From Gaiella occulta (lineage in GTDB: Bacteria; Actinomycetota; Thermoleophilia; Gaiellales; Gaiellaceae): 64,000 nucleotides of DNA. The stretch's first letter is position 1. Every line of letters starts with the position of its first letter. This document shows, in pieces, positions 15,262-24,514 of this stretch. The stretch lies in NCBI RefSeq assembly GCF_003351045.1, contig NZ_QQZY01000007.1, positions 62,001 through 126,000 of the forward strand, given 5' to 3'. Both the position numbers and the translations under genes were made by a program. A model generated the notes under the pieces. It saw only the letters and a list, made by a program, of their open reading frames with translations. It did no database searches and had not been told where the DNA came from.

Positions 15262-17640
15262 TCAGGTCTCGACCGTCGCAACGCCGCTGTGAGGCGGACT
15301 CGGGGCTCCACAGCCGGCGGGCCGAGCGACCCGGGGGCTCGGGGATGCGAGCGCGTAGCCCTGTGCCGCCCAGAAGCCGAGCTCGGCCACGGTCGTGAGG
15401 TCGTCCTCGGTCTCGACCCCCTCCGCGATGACCTGAGCGCCGGTCTCTGCCGCGAGCAGCCGGAGCCCGGCGAGGAGCCGCCTCCGCGCCGGCGAGGCGC
15501 CGGCGCCCTGCACGTAGACGATGTCGATCTTCGCGTAGTCGAAGTCGAAGCGACCGAGCAGCTCGAGGTCGGCGGGCCCGGCACCGAGGTCGTCGACGGC
15601 GATCCCGAATCCCGCCTCGCGGCAGGCGCGCAGCGCGTAGGCGAGAGCTCCCGAGTCGGGAACACGGTGCTGCTCGGTGACCTCCAGCACTGCTCGGTGG
15701 GCGTCGATGCCGGCGCTCTCGAGTGCGGCGACGACGCTCTCGACCGAGAACGCGGGCGATTCGAGCACGGCGGGCGAGATGTTGAGGAAAAGGGTGGCGT
15801 CCTCCGGCAGGTCGCGCGCGCCGCCGGCGGCGACCGAGGTGCAGAGCCGTTCCAGCTCGACCGAGAGACCGAGCGCGTGGGCGGCGCGGAAGAGCATCGG
15901 GGTCGGTACCTCGCCCGCCGCAGGGTCGAGCCGGCAGAGCGCCTCGTACCCCACGATGCGGGAGGTCGGCAGCTCGACGATCGGCTGGTAGGCGGCGACG
16001 AGGCTGCCCTCGGCGAGCACGCGTCCGAGATCGACCCCGAAGCGCTCGCCGGGCGCCGTCTCACCCGCCCCCAGGCGGGAGACGGCGACGGCGTTCCTGC
16101 CACCGGCCTTCGTCTCGTACAGCGCCCTGTCGGCGAGGCGGATGAGGGTCTCGGCGGCGCTGGCGTGGGCGGGGAAGGCGCTGATGCCCGCGCTGATCGA
16201 GACGCGCATGTCCTGGATGCCGAACGAGGTGCGCGCGGCCGCAAGGCGCAGGCGGTCGGCGAGAATCGCGGCCGCTGCCGCCGGCGTCTCGGGCAGGACG
16301 AGCGCGAACTCGTCACCGCCGATCCTGAAGGCGTGGTCGCCCTCCCGCAGCCCGGCGGCGAGGATGCCGGCGATCCGCCGCAGCACGCTGTCGCCGGTCT
16401 GGTGACCCCAGCCGTCGTTGATCTCCTTCAGGTTGTCGAGGTCGACGAGCACGACGCTGAGCGGGTGCCCGTAGCGCCGTGCCCGTGCGAGCTCGCGCTC
16501 GAGCTCCTCCTCGAAGGCACGGCGGTTGCCGATGTCGGTGAGCGGGTCGCGACGGGAGGCGTCGACGGCGCGGCGGTAGAGAAGGGCGTTGTCGATCGCG
16601 GCGCCCGCGTGGGCGGCAAGCGCGCGGACGAGCTCCCGCTCTTCGGGCTCGTAGCGGCGGCAGGACGCCACCTCGCCGCAGACGAGCACGCCCTCGAGCT
16701 CCCCGCGGGATCCGACCGGCACGGCGATGCAGCTGTTCAGCCCGAGCAGGCGGGCGAGCTCGGCGCCCGAGTCGTCGCCGCCGTCGGCGACGAGCGGCTC
16801 GCGTACGGCGAGGAGCAGCTCGCGGAGGGCATCACCGCCGACGTCGGGCCCGGACGGCGCCGGCACGGCGCCGGTGTCCTCCGCCGGGCTCGCGAACACC
16901 CGGGAGATCTTCTCCGCGCGCGGCTCGAGCTGGAAGAGAAGCGCGACCTCCGCCCCGAGAGCGTTCCTTGCCTCGGCGACGAGCGTCTGCAGCAGATCGC
17001 CTTCCTCGAGATGCTTCCCGAGCGACATCGCCGCCCGCTCGAGCGCCTCGGCGGCCCGGCGGCTGCGGCGCTGCCGGTCGAGATGCCGGGCGGACTCGAG
17101 GATCAGCGCGGCCTGGAAGGAGAACGCCTCGACGAGGCGGCACTCCGCCGACGAGAAGGGACGCACCGTCATGCGGTCGACCACGAACGCGCCGACGACG
17201 CTCCCGGCGGTGCTCAGGGGAACGCAGATCGCGGAGCGGATACCGAACGACTCCATCCATTCGGCGCCGAAGTAGTCGTCCGGCGTCTCGTCGCAGGCGA
17301 CGGCGGCGCCGCGCCGGATCGCCTCGTGGAGGAACGGAGCCGCGGCCGAGAACTCGAGGAACATCCTCCACATCTCCGCGTCCTCGCGCCCGTCGGCGAA
17401 CTGCGACATCACGGGGACGAACACGTCGTCGTCCTCCCTGAGCCAGATCGAGCAGCGGTCGGCGTCGCACGTCTGCGCCGCGACCCGCGCGAGCGTGACG
17501 AGCGTCCGCGTCAGCGACGCCTCCCGCGCCGCCACCTCGAGCACGGCGACGAGACCCTCCGCCGCCCGCGCCGACAGCGCGCCCGGACGGCCCTGCCCGT
17601 CGCCGTGCCGGTGATCTCCGGCTTGCGCCTCGCCGCTCAT
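15262..17640 (-). CDS. GAF-GAF-GGDEF-EAL cyclic-di-GMP signalling protein
   Basis: 792 residues. Two GAF-like sensor domains (about 25-185 and 190-355) precede a GGDEF diguanylate cyclase domain with an intact GGDEF signature near residue 440 and an RxxD inhibitory site exactly five residues before it (REGD). A full EAL phosphodiesterase domain (about 545-775) follows. EAL catalytic positions look complete: EAL in YEALCRL, N in LFLNIS, E in EVTEQ, DD in VDDLGAG, K in YAKID, E in AEGVE and Q in AAQGY. No membrane segment is seen. ATG 17640 has AGGGA upstream. It may be bifunctional. Which activity dominates cannot be told from sequence. Confidence 0.88.
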   Translation of the reverse strand: MSGEAQAGDHRHGDGQGRPGALSARAAEGLVAVLEVAAREASLTRTLVTLARVAAQTCDADRCSIWLREDDDVFVPVMSQFADGREDAEMWRMFLEFSAAAPFLHEAIRRGAAVACDETPDDYFGAEWMESFGIRSAICVPLSTAGSVVGAFVVDRMTVRPFSSAECRLVEAFSFQAALILESARHLDRQRRSRRAAEALERAAMSLGKHLEEGDLLQTLVAEARNALGAEVALLFQLEPRAEKISRVFASPAEDTGAVPAPSGPDVGGDALRELLLAVREPLVADGGDDSGAELARLLGLNSCIAVPVGSRGELEGVLVCGEVASCRRYEPEERELVRALAAHAGAAIDNALLYRRAVDASRRDPLTDIGNRRAFEEELERELARARRYGHPLSVVLVDLDNLKEINDGWGHQTGDSVLRRIAGILAAGLREGDHAFRIGGDEFALVLPETPAAAAAILADRLRLAAARTSFGIQDMRVSISAGISAFPAHASAAETLIRLADRALYETKAGGRNAVAVSRLGAGETAPGERFGVDLGRVLAEGSLVAAYQPIVELPTSRIVGYEALCRLDPAAGEVPTPMLFRAAHALGLSVELERLCTSVAAGGARDLPEDATLFLNISPAVLESPAFSVESVVAALESAGIDAHRAVLEVTEQHRVPDSGALAYALRACREAGFGIAVDDLGAGPADLELLGRFDFDYAKIDIVYVQGAGASPARRRLLAGLRLLAAETGAQVIAEGVETEDDLTTVAELGFWAAQGYALASPSPRVARPAGCGAPSPPHSGVATVET

Positions 17641-17715
17641 CTTGTCCCTATCGGCCGGCCCGGCCTCCAGGTTGAGCCGGCGGCAGAACGGCATCGCCTG
17701 CGGGCTCGCACCGGC

Positions 17716-17721
17716 TAGGGT
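17716..17721 (+). promoter_or_regulatory. Candidate -10 box for the MacB/FtsX-type ABC operon
   Basis: TAGGGT fits the TANNNT pattern seen before several starts here. It would place transcription start about 40 nt before the ATPase ATG at 17770, which carries a good AAGGAGG ribosome site. No clear -35 is visible. Confidence 0.3.
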
Positions 17722-17769
17722 CTCGGGACAGCCGGTTGCGGTCGGCGCGCCGGGCGGCAAGGAGGTTCG

Positions 17770-18513
17770 ATGGTGGACGGAAACCGCTTCGCGGTCGTCG
17801 TCGCCCGCGATCTGACGAGGCGATTCGGAGAGGGCGACAGCGCCGTCGACGCGCTACGCGGCGTCTCGGTGGAGATCGAGCACGGCAAGCTGACCGCGGT
17901 GATGGGACCGTCGGGCTCCGGCAAGTCGACGCTGATGCACATCCTCGCCGGACTCGACAAGGCGACCTCGGGCAACGTCACGATCGCGGGCACCGAGATC
18001 ACGAGCCTCGGCGACGACGACCTCACGAAGCTGCGTCGCGAGCACATCGGCTTCGTCTTCCAGTTCTTCAACCTGCTGCCGATGCTCGACGCCGAGGAGA
18101 ACCTCGTCCTGCCGCTCACGATCGCGGGCGAGAAGCCCGACCGTGAATGGCTGCGCGAGCTGATCGCGCGCGTCGGCCTCGGAGATCGCCTCAGGCACCG
18201 TCCCGCCGAGCTTTCCGGCGGCCAGCAGCAGCGCGTCGCGATCGCCCGCGCGCTCGTGTCGCGGCCGACGGTCGTGTTCGCCGACGAGCCGACCGGGAAC
18301 CTCGACTCGACGACGTCGCACGAGATCCTCGAGCTGCTTCGCTCCTCGGTCGACGACTTCGGCCAGACGACGGTGATGGTGACGCACGACGCGCGCGCCG
18401 CCGCGATGGCCGACCGCGTGCTGTTCCTCGCCGACGGCCGCATCGTGCGCGAGATGCCTCGCTCGGCCGCGCACGAGATCCTGCTCGCGATGGAGGAGCT
18501 CGACGGCCGGTGA
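17770..18513 (+). CDS. ABC transporter ATPase, LolD/MacB type
   Basis: 247 residues. Walker A GPSGSGKSTLM, Q-loop 'FVFQFFNLLPMLDAEENL' (a signature of the MacB/LolD/FtsE group), [15 protein letters not shown], and Walker B VVFADEPTGNLDS are all intact. It drives the FtsX-type permease encoded next. Such pairs do not import: they couple ATP to extracytoplasmic work such as lipoprotein or antibiotic extrusion or peptidoglycan-hydrolase activation. AAGGAGG precedes the ATG. The 3' end overlaps the permease start by 4 bp. Confidence 0.9.
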   Translation: MVDGNRFAVVVARDLTRRFGEGDSAVDALRGVSVEIEHGKLTAVMGPSGSGKSTLMHILAGLDKATSGNVTIAGTEITSLGDDDLTKLRREHIGFVFQFFNLLPMLDAEENLVLPLTIAGEKPDREWLRELIARVGLGDRLRHRPAELSGGQQQRVAIARALVSRPTVVFADEPTGNLDSTTSHEILELLRSSVDDFGQTTVMVTHDARAAAMADRVLFLADGRIVREMPRSAAHEILLAMEELDGR

Positions 18514-21065
18514 TCCGCTTGGCCCTCAAGGGGCTGGCCGGCCGCAAGCTGCGCACGTCGCTGACGGCGGTCGCGATCGTGCTCGGCGTCGCCATGGTGA
18601 GCGGCACCTACGTGCTCACCGACTCGATCTCGAAGGCGTTCGACGCCATCTTCAGCGAGGTCTACCGCGGCACGGACGCGACGATCACGCCGAAGTCCGC
18701 CTTCGACGTGCAGGGCGGCTCCGGGTCGGTGGAGGCGCCGTTCGACGAGTCGCTGCTCGAGCGCGTGAAGGCGCTCCCCGACGTCGCCGCCGCGATCGGC
18801 GGTGTCGCCGGCGAGGCGCAGCTGATCGGCGCGGACGGCAAGGCGATCGTCTTCGGCGGCGCCCCCAACCTCGGCTTCTCCGTCGACCCCGGCAAGCCGG
18901 AGTTCAACTCGCTGACCCTCGAGGACGGAACGTGGCCGCAGGCGGGCGAGGTCGTCGTCGACGTCGCCACGGCATCGAAGAAGCATCTCGCCGTCGGCCG
19001 CCGGATCCGCGTGCAGGCAGAGGGGCCTGCGCAGACGCTGCGCATCTCCGGGCTCGTCAGGTTCGGCTCGGTGTCGACGATCGGCGGCGCGACGCTCGCC
19101 GGCTTCGACCTTGCCACCGCGCAGCGGCTGTTTCGCAAGACCGGCAAGCTCGACCAGATCCGGGTGGCGGCGAAGGACGGCATCTCGCCCGCGCGGCTCA
19201 TCGCCGAGATCCGGGCGATCCTCCCTGCCGGCACCGAGGTGCGCAGCGGTGACGCGCAGGCGCGGGAGGACGCCAGGGGAACGAACGACTTCATCTCGTT
19301 CCTGCAGAAGTTCCTGCTCGCCTTCGGCGGCATCGCCCTCTTCGTCGGCTCGTTCGTGATCGCGAACTCGCTGTCGATCACGATCGCCCAGCGCATGCGC
19401 GAGTTCGCCACGCTGCGGACGCTCGGCGCCTCGCGGCGCCAGGTGCTCGGCTCGATCGTGCTCGAGGCGCTCGTCGTGGGCGTGCTCGCGTCCGTCGCCG
19501 GCCTCTTTCTCGGCCTCGGGCTCGCGCGGCTGCTGTTCAGGCTCTTCGACGCGGTCGGGTTCACGCTTCCCAACAGCGGGCTCGTCTTCCAGAGCCGCAC
19601 GGCAGTCGCAGCCCTGCTCGTGGGCGTCGTGGTGACGCTGCTCGCGAGCCTGCGTCCGGCGCTGCGCGCGACGCGGGTGCCGCCGATCGCGGCCGTGCGC
19701 GAGGGCGCCACCCTGCCCGCCGGTCGCTTCGCCCGCTTCCGCACGCTCGGGGCGACGCTGCTCACGGCGGCGGGCTTCGCCGCGCTCGTGTGGGGGCTGT
19801 TCGGCCCCGGCCTCGGGACGACCGAGGTGCTCGTGTCCATGGGCTTCGGGACACTGCTCATCTTCTTCGGCGTCGCGATGCTGTCCGCCCGCTTCGTCCC
19901 GGGGCTTTCGGGCCTGATCGGCTGGCCCGCGGCGAGGATCGGCAGCGCGGCGGGCCTGCTCGCACGCGACAACGCGCGGCGGAACCCGCAGCGCACGGCG
20001 TCGACCGCGGCCGCGCTGATGATCGGGCTCGCGCTCGTGACGCTGGTCGCCACGCTCGCCGCCGGCATCACCCACACCTTCCGCAGCTCCGTCAACGACA
20101 TCTTCAGCGCCGACTACGCGATCACGGCCCAGAACAACTTCTCCCCGATCCCCACCGCGGCGGCGCAGGCCGCGTCGCGCGCGCCGGGCGTGACGGCCGT
20201 CGGCAGCGTCCGCACGGGCGAGGCGCAGGCGTTCGGGAAGACGATCACGGCGACCGCTGTCGATCCGGGCGCCAGGGACGTCCTCTCGCTCACGTGGAAG
20301 GAGGGCTCGCAGCAGGTGCTCGCCTCGCTCGGCGACGACGGGGCCTTCGTCGACGACGGCTACGCCGACGCGCACGATCTCACGATCGGCTCGCGGGTGC
20401 CGCTCACGTTCGTCACCGGCGTGCGCAGGACGTTCACGGTGAGGGGCGTCTTCGAGCCGCCGACGGGGGGCTCCCCGTTCGGCCCCGTGACCATCTCGGC
20501 CGCCGCCTGGGACGCCCGCAACCCGCAACCCAAGAACCTGTACACGTTCGTGAAGACCTCCGGCGGCGAGAGCGACGCGAACGCCGCCGCGCTCGCGCTG
20601 GCGCTGAAGCCGTTCCCGAACGCGAAAGCGCAGACGCGCGAGGCGTTCATCGACAACCAGATCTCCGGCCTCGGCGCGGTGCTCAACATCCTCTACGTGC
20701 TGCTCGCGCTGTCGGTGCTCGTGAGCCTGTTCGGCATCGTCAACACGCTCGTCCTCAGCGTCTTCGAGCGCACGCGCGAGATCGGCATGCTGCGTGCCGT
20801 CGGGATGACGCGGCGCCAGGTGCGCCGCATGATCCGCCACGAGAGCGTGATCACCGCGCTCATCGGCGGGGTGACCGGAATCGCGCTCGGCCTCGTGCTC
20901 GCGGCGCTCCTGATCGCGCGCATCGATTTCATCGCGTTCTCGTTCCCGGCCGGCCAGGTCGTGATCTTCGCGCTCGCCGCGATCGCCGTCGGCATCCTCG
21001 CCGCGATCTTCCCGGCCCGCCGGGCGGCAAAGCTGAACCCGCTCGAGGCGCTGCACTACGAGTAG
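18510..21065 (+). CDS. ABC transporter permease, FtsX/MacB type with duplicated FtsX domains
   Basis: 851 residues. An N-terminal membrane segment ('LRTSLTAVAIVLGVAMVSGTYVL') precedes a large extracytoplasmic MacB-like periplasmic core domain and a first FtsX domain ('IANSLSITIAQRMREFATLRTLGASRRQVLGSI'). A second outer domain and a second FtsX domain follow ('VNTLVLSVFERTREIGMLRAVGMTRRQVRRMI'). This ten-segment architecture is common in Gram-positive exporters. There is no adjacent membrane-fusion protein or two-component system, so the cargo is unknown. GTG 18510 overlaps the ATPase stop (GTGA). Confidence 0.88.
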   Translation: MIRLALKGLAGRKLRTSLTAVAIVLGVAMVSGTYVLTDSISKAFDAIFSEVYRGTDATITPKSAFDVQGGSGSVEAPFDESLLERVKALPDVAAAIGGVAGEAQLIGADGKAIVFGGAPNLGFSVDPGKPEFNSLTLEDGTWPQAGEVVVDVATASKKHLAVGRRIRVQAEGPAQTLRISGLVRFGSVSTIGGATLAGFDLATAQRLFRKTGKLDQIRVAAKDGISPARLIAEIRAILPAGTEVRSGDAQAREDARGTNDFISFLQKFLLAFGGIALFVGSFVIANSLSITIAQRMREFATLRTLGASRRQVLGSIVLEALVVGVLASVAGLFLGLGLARLLFRLFDAVGFTLPNSGLVFQSRTAVAALLVGVVVTLLASLRPALRATRVPPIAAVREGATLPAGRFARFRTLGATLLTAAGFAALVWGLFGPGLGTTEVLVSMGFGTLLIFFGVAMLSARFVPGLSGLIGWPAARIGSAAGLLARDNARRNPQRTASTAAALMIGLALVTLVATLAAGITHTFRSSVNDIFSADYAITAQNNFSPIPTAAAQAASRAPGVTAVGSVRTGEAQAFGKTITATAVDPGARDVLSLTWKEGSQQVLASLGDDGAFVDDGYADAHDLTIGSRVPLTFVTGVRRTFTVRGVFEPPTGGSPFGPVTISAAAWDARNPQPKNLYTFVKTSGGESDANAAALALALKPFPNAKAQTREAFIDNQISGLGAVLNILYVLLALSVLVSLFGIVNTLVLSVFERTREIGMLRAVGMTRRQVRRMIRHESVITALIGGVTGIALGLVLAALLIARIDFIAFSFPAGQVVIFALAAIAVGILAAIFPARRAAKLNPLEALHYE

Positions 21066-21095
21066 CGTGCGTCCGGCTGCGCCGAACGCCCGACC

Positions 21096-22529
21096 CTAGG
21101 CGCTCTTCGCGGCCTGCGGCCGCGAAGAGCGCCTGGCGACGCCGTCGCGCTCGGCCGCGTCGGCGACCGCCGCGGCGACCGCGGGCGCCACGTCCCGGTT
21201 GAACACGCTCGGGATCACGTATTCGGGACCGAGCTCGTCCTCTGCGATCACCGCGGAGATGGCATGTCCCGCCGCCACCTTCATCCCCTCGGTGATCGTG
21301 CTCGCGCGCACGTCGAGCGCGCCGCGGAAGACGCCCGGGAACGCCAGCACGTTGTTGATCTGGTTCGGGTAGTCGGAGCGCCCGGTGGCGACGACGGCGA
21401 CCTTGCCGGGCGGCAGCCCCTCCGGGGCGATCTCGGGCGTCGGATTGGCCATCGCGAACACGATCGCGCCGTCCGCCATGCGCTCGATCCCCGCGCGCGA
21501 GACGGCGCCCGGCACCGACAGGCCGAGATAGACGTCGGCGCCGGCGAGCACCTCGTCGGCCGTGCCCCTCTCCCCGTCCGGGTTGGTGCGCTCGGCGTAG
21601 GAGGCCTTCACCTCGTTCAGCCCCGGACGGCCGCGGTAGATGGCGCCCTCGTGGTCGCAGCCGACGACGGCGCGAACGCCCGCGTTGAGGAGGATGTCGG
21701 TGACGGCGACGCCGGCTGCCCCGACGCCGGTCGTCACGACCTTGATCTCCTCGATCGACTTGCCGACGACGCGGAGGGCGTTGAGCAGCGCCGCGAGCAC
21801 GACGATGGCCGTGCCGTGCTGGTCGTCGTGGAAGACGGGGATGTCGAGCTCGGCCCGCAGCCGCCGCTCGATCTCGAAGCAGCGCGGTGCCGAGATGTCC
21901 TCGAGGTTGATGCCGCCGAAGCCGGGCGCGATCGCCCGCACGGCGGACACGATCTCGTCGACGTCCTTGCTGGCGAGGCAGAGCGGCCACGCGTCGACGC
22001 CGCCGAACTCCTTGAACAGAAGGGCTTTCCCCTCCATCACCGGCATCGCGGCCTCGGGGCCGATGTCGCCGAGGCCGAGCACCGCGGTGCCGTCGGAGAC
22101 GACGGCGACGGTGTTCTGCTTGATCGTGAGGTTCCACGCCGAGTCGCGGTCGGCCGCGATCGCCTGGCAGATGCGCGCCACGCCCGGCGTGTACGCCATC
22201 GACAGGTCGTCCCGCGTCTTCACGGGCACCTTCGAGCGCATCTCGATCTTGCCGCCGAGGTGCATGAGGAACGTGCGGTCGGAGACGCGCTCGACCTCGA
22301 CGCCGTCGACCGCGCGCACGGCCTCGACGATCCGCTCGAGGTGCTCGCTGTCCGACGCGTCGACCGTGACGTCCCGCACCTTCGTCGAGGTCTCGACGCG
22401 GACGAGGTCGATGGCGCCGAGCGAGCCGCCCGCCTCGCCGATCGCCTTCGCGAGCCGTGCGAACGATCCCGGCGCGTCCGCGAGGCGGACGCGGATCGTT
22501 GCGCTGAACGAGGCGGACAGATGGCTCAT
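21096..22529 (-). CDS. NAD-type malic enzyme with N-terminal ACT domain
   Basis: 477 residues. An ACT regulatory domain fills about the first 80 residues ('[35 protein letters not shown]'). The malic enzyme body follows: '[18 protein letters not shown]', '[40 protein letters not shown]', '[24 protein letters not shown]' and the NAD-binding '[18 protein letters not shown]'. It oxidatively decarboxylates malate to pyruvate. The ACT domain suggests allosteric control by an amino acid. Its ATG overlaps the stop of the CoA-transferase gene by 4 bp, so they are coupled. The last 12 codons form a strong hairpin. Confidence 0.9.
   Translation of the reverse strand: MSHLSASFSATIRVRLADAPGSFARLAKAIGEAGGSLGAIDLVRVETSTKVRDVTVDASDSEHLERIVEAVRAVDGVEVERVSDRTFLMHLGGKIEMRSKVPVKTRDDLSMAYTPGVARICQAIAADRDSAWNLTIKQNTVAVVSDGTAVLGLGDIGPEAAMPVMEGKALLFKEFGGVDAWPLCLASKDVDEIVSAVRAIAPGFGGINLEDISAPRCFEIERRLRAELDIPVFHDDQHGTAIVVLAALLNALRVVGKSIEEIKVVTTGVGAAGVAVTDILLNAGVRAVVGCDHEGAIYRGRPGLNEVKASYAERTNPDGERGTADEVLAGADVYLGLSVPGAVSRAGIERMADGAIVFAMANPTPEIAPEGLPPGKVAVVATGRSDYPNQINNVLAFPGVFRGALDVRASTITEGMKVAAGHAISAVIAEDELGPEYVIPSVFNRDVAPAVAAAVADAAERDGVARRSSRPQAAKSA
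21098..21134. terminator. Strong hairpin between convergent genes, inside the malic enzyme 3' end
   Basis: Arms 21098-21114 and 21118-21134 are a perfect 17-bp inverted repeat (AGGCGCTCTTCGCGGCC and its complement) with loop TGC. It starts at the malic enzyme stop codon and uses its last dozen codons as stem, so it could end transcription of the exporter operon on the + strand and of the malic enzyme on the - strand. There is no T-run. Confidence 0.6.
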
Positions 22530-23722
22530 CGGTTGATCACTCCTTCCGCGGCCAGGGCCGCGATCTCGTCGTCGTTGAAACCCGCTTCGGCGAGCACCTC
22601 GACGGTGTGCTCGCCGACTGCGGGAGGTGCGCTCCGGTGCACGGCGCGCTCGCCGTCGAACGACAGCGGGAGCGCGGGAAGGCGCAGGTCGGGGATCGTC
22701 GCGTGCGGGAGCGGCTGCAGGAACCCGAGCGCCTCGGTCTGCGGAGCGTGTGCCACGTCCGCGACGTCGGCAACGGGCGCGGCCGGCACGCCGGCGGCGG
22801 TGAGGCGCGCGTGCCACTCTGCGCTGTCGGCGCTGCGCAGCCGCGCCTCGAGCAGCTCCGCCAGCTCGTCACGGTGCTCGACCCGCAGCGGATTCGTGCG
22901 AAACCGCGGGTCGCCCACGAGCTCCGGCATGCCGACCGCCTCGCAGAGGGCGGCGAAGAGTCGGTCGTTGCCGCCCGCGATCATGAGCGCGCCGTCTCGC
23001 GTCGGGAACACCTGGTAGGGCGCGACCATCGGGAACCGGGTTCCCTGGCCGTGCGGCACGGTGCCGTCGGCGAGGTAGCCGGCGAGGTGGTAGCCGATGT
23101 AGCCGAGAGCCGTCTCGTAGAGCGAGACGTCGACGACCGAGCCCGCGCCCGTCCGCTCGCGCTCGAGCAGCGCCGCGAGCACGCCGAGCGCCGCCCACGT
23201 CCCCGTGCCCTGGTCGATCAGCGACGAGCCGACGCGCACCCCGGGCCGTCCCGGCTCGCCGGTGATCGAGATGAGTCCGCCGGCGGCCTGCATGAGCGCG
23301 TCGTAGCCGGGCTCGCGGCTCAGCGGCCCGACGCGGCCGTAGGCGCCGACCGAGCAGTAGACGAGGCGCGGGTTGCGCGCGCGGACGGCGTCGACCCCCA
23401 GGCCGAGCTCCCCGGCGAGGCCGGGGCGGAGGCTCTGGAGGAAGACGTCGGCGCCGTCGGCGAGCCGCAGCAGCGTCTCGCGCCCGCGCGGGTCGCGCAG
23501 CGACAGCGCGAGCGAGCGCTTGCCGGCGTTCGCGGACAGGAACATCGTGCTCTCGCCGTGCCAGAACGGCGGCCCCCAGGCACGGCCGTCGTCGCCGGTG
23601 TCGGGGCGCTCGACCTTGATCACGTCCGCGCCGAGCGCGGCGAGGATCTGGGCGCAGTAGGGGCCCGCGATCGACGTCGTCACGTCGAGCACGCGAACGC
23701 CATGCAGCGGATGGTGCGGCAC
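22526..23722 (-). CDS. CaiB/BaiF (class III) CoA transferase
   Basis: 398 residues. The family start '[49 protein letters not shown]' is followed by '[37 protein letters not shown]' and '[29 protein letters not shown]', where the nucleophilic aspartate region lies in relatives. It moves CoA between carboxylic acids; the substrate is unknown. GTG 23722 is preferred because it gives the normal N-terminus; ATG 23764 is an alternative. Downstream coupling to malic enzyme suggests that the acid released or activated feeds the C4/C3 pool (inference). Confidence 0.87.
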   Translation of the reverse strand: MPHHPLHGVRVLDVTTSIAGPYCAQILAALGADVIKVERPDTGDDGRAWGPPFWHGESTMFLSANAGKRSLALSLRDPRGRETLLRLADGADVFLQSLRPGLAGELGLGVDAVRARNPRLVYCSVGAYGRVGPLSREPGYDALMQAAGGLISITGEPGRPGVRVGSSLIDQGTGTWAALGVLAALLERERTGAGSVVDVSLYETALGYIGYHLAGYLADGTVPHGQGTRFPMVAPYQVFPTRDGALMIAGGNDRLFAALCEAVGMPELVGDPRFRTNPLRVEHRDELAELLEARLRSADSAEWHARLTAAGVPAAPVADVADVAHAPQTEALGFLQPLPHATIPDLRLPALPLSFDGERAVHRSAPPAVGEHTVEVLAEAGFNDDEIAALAAEGVINR

Positions 23723-23807
23723 GCAGCCATCATCGCCGTTCGCGTCCGCCCGCTGCTGCACCATGCGGCCGTCGCGGACGGCCTGTCTGCGAGGATGGGG
23801 CGCAGGC

Positions 23808-24434
23808 ATGACGGTGCTCGCGCTCTTCGAACAGTTCACGCAGTGGGTGTCCGGCGCCTGGTGGAGCTACCCGGCCGTCTTCGGCGTCGCCATGCTCGAC
23901 GCGTTCTTCCCGGTCGTCCCGAGCGAGACGCTCGCGATCACGGGCGGCGTGCTCGCAGCATCCGGCGACCTCGACGTCCTCCTCGTGATCGCCGCCGCGA
24001 CGACGGGGGCGATCGTCGGCGACAACATCTCCTACTTCCTCGGCTCGTGGCTCGGAGAGCACACCGTCAAGCGGGTCTTCCGCGGCGAGAAGTCGCGCAG
24101 GGGCTTCGAGTGGGCCGAACGCCAGCTCGAGGAGCGCGGCACGTACCTGATCGTCGTCGCGCGGTTCATCCCGGGCGGCAGGACGGCGGTGACGTTCTCG
24201 TCCGGCTACGTCCACGCCTTCCCGTGGCGCCGCTTCATCGTCGCCGACGTGATCGCCGGCCTCGTCTGGGGCAACTACACGGTGCTGCTCGGGTACGTCG
24301 GCGGCAGGCAGTTCGAGGCCCAGCCGTGGAAGGGGCTGCTGCTCGCGTTCGTCGTCGCCGTCGGGCTCGCCGCCGCGATCGAGATCTTCCGCCACGTGCG
24401 CGCCAGGCGCGCCGCGACGAGGGCCTCGGAGTAG
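23808..24434 (+). CDS. DedA-family membrane protein
   Basis: 208 residues with several hydrophobic segments and the DedA/SNARE-associated motifs '[19 protein letters not shown]', '[18 protein letters not shown]' and '[18 protein letters not shown]'. DedA proteins are lipid scramblases/transporters of the inner membrane. ATG 23808 gives the family-typical start; an upstream ATG at 23763 would add 15 non-conserved residues. A second DedA gene lies at 33455-34030. Confidence 0.85.
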   Translation: MTVLALFEQFTQWVSGAWWSYPAVFGVAMLDAFFPVVPSETLAITGGVLAASGDLDVLLVIAAATTGAIVGDNISYFLGSWLGEHTVKRVFRGEKSRRGFEWAERQLEERGTYLIVVARFIPGGRTAVTFSSGYVHAFPWRRFIVADVIAGLVWGNYTVLLGYVGGRQFEAQPWKGLLLAFVVAVGLAAAIEIFRHVRARRAATRASE

Positions 24435-24514
24435 GGCCGCCGCTGCGACCGTCGTCGAGAACGCGCTCGCGCCCTGCGGCGCGCGGAGATGGGCGGGCGA
24501 CGTACCGTGTGAGC

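Noticed and set aside
12979-17718. A very long open frame (about 1579 codons) on the + strand
   Set aside because: It is composed of Arg/Ala/Pro-rich sequence with no family resemblance and runs across potC, the aminotransferase and the opposite-strand GGDEF-EAL gene. High GC content removes stop codons from shadow frames.
17715-21056. A 1113-codon minus-strand open frame opposite the ABC exporter
   Set aside because: It is the antisense shadow of two clearly coding genes with intact ABC and FtsX motifs. Its own translation is low-complexity.
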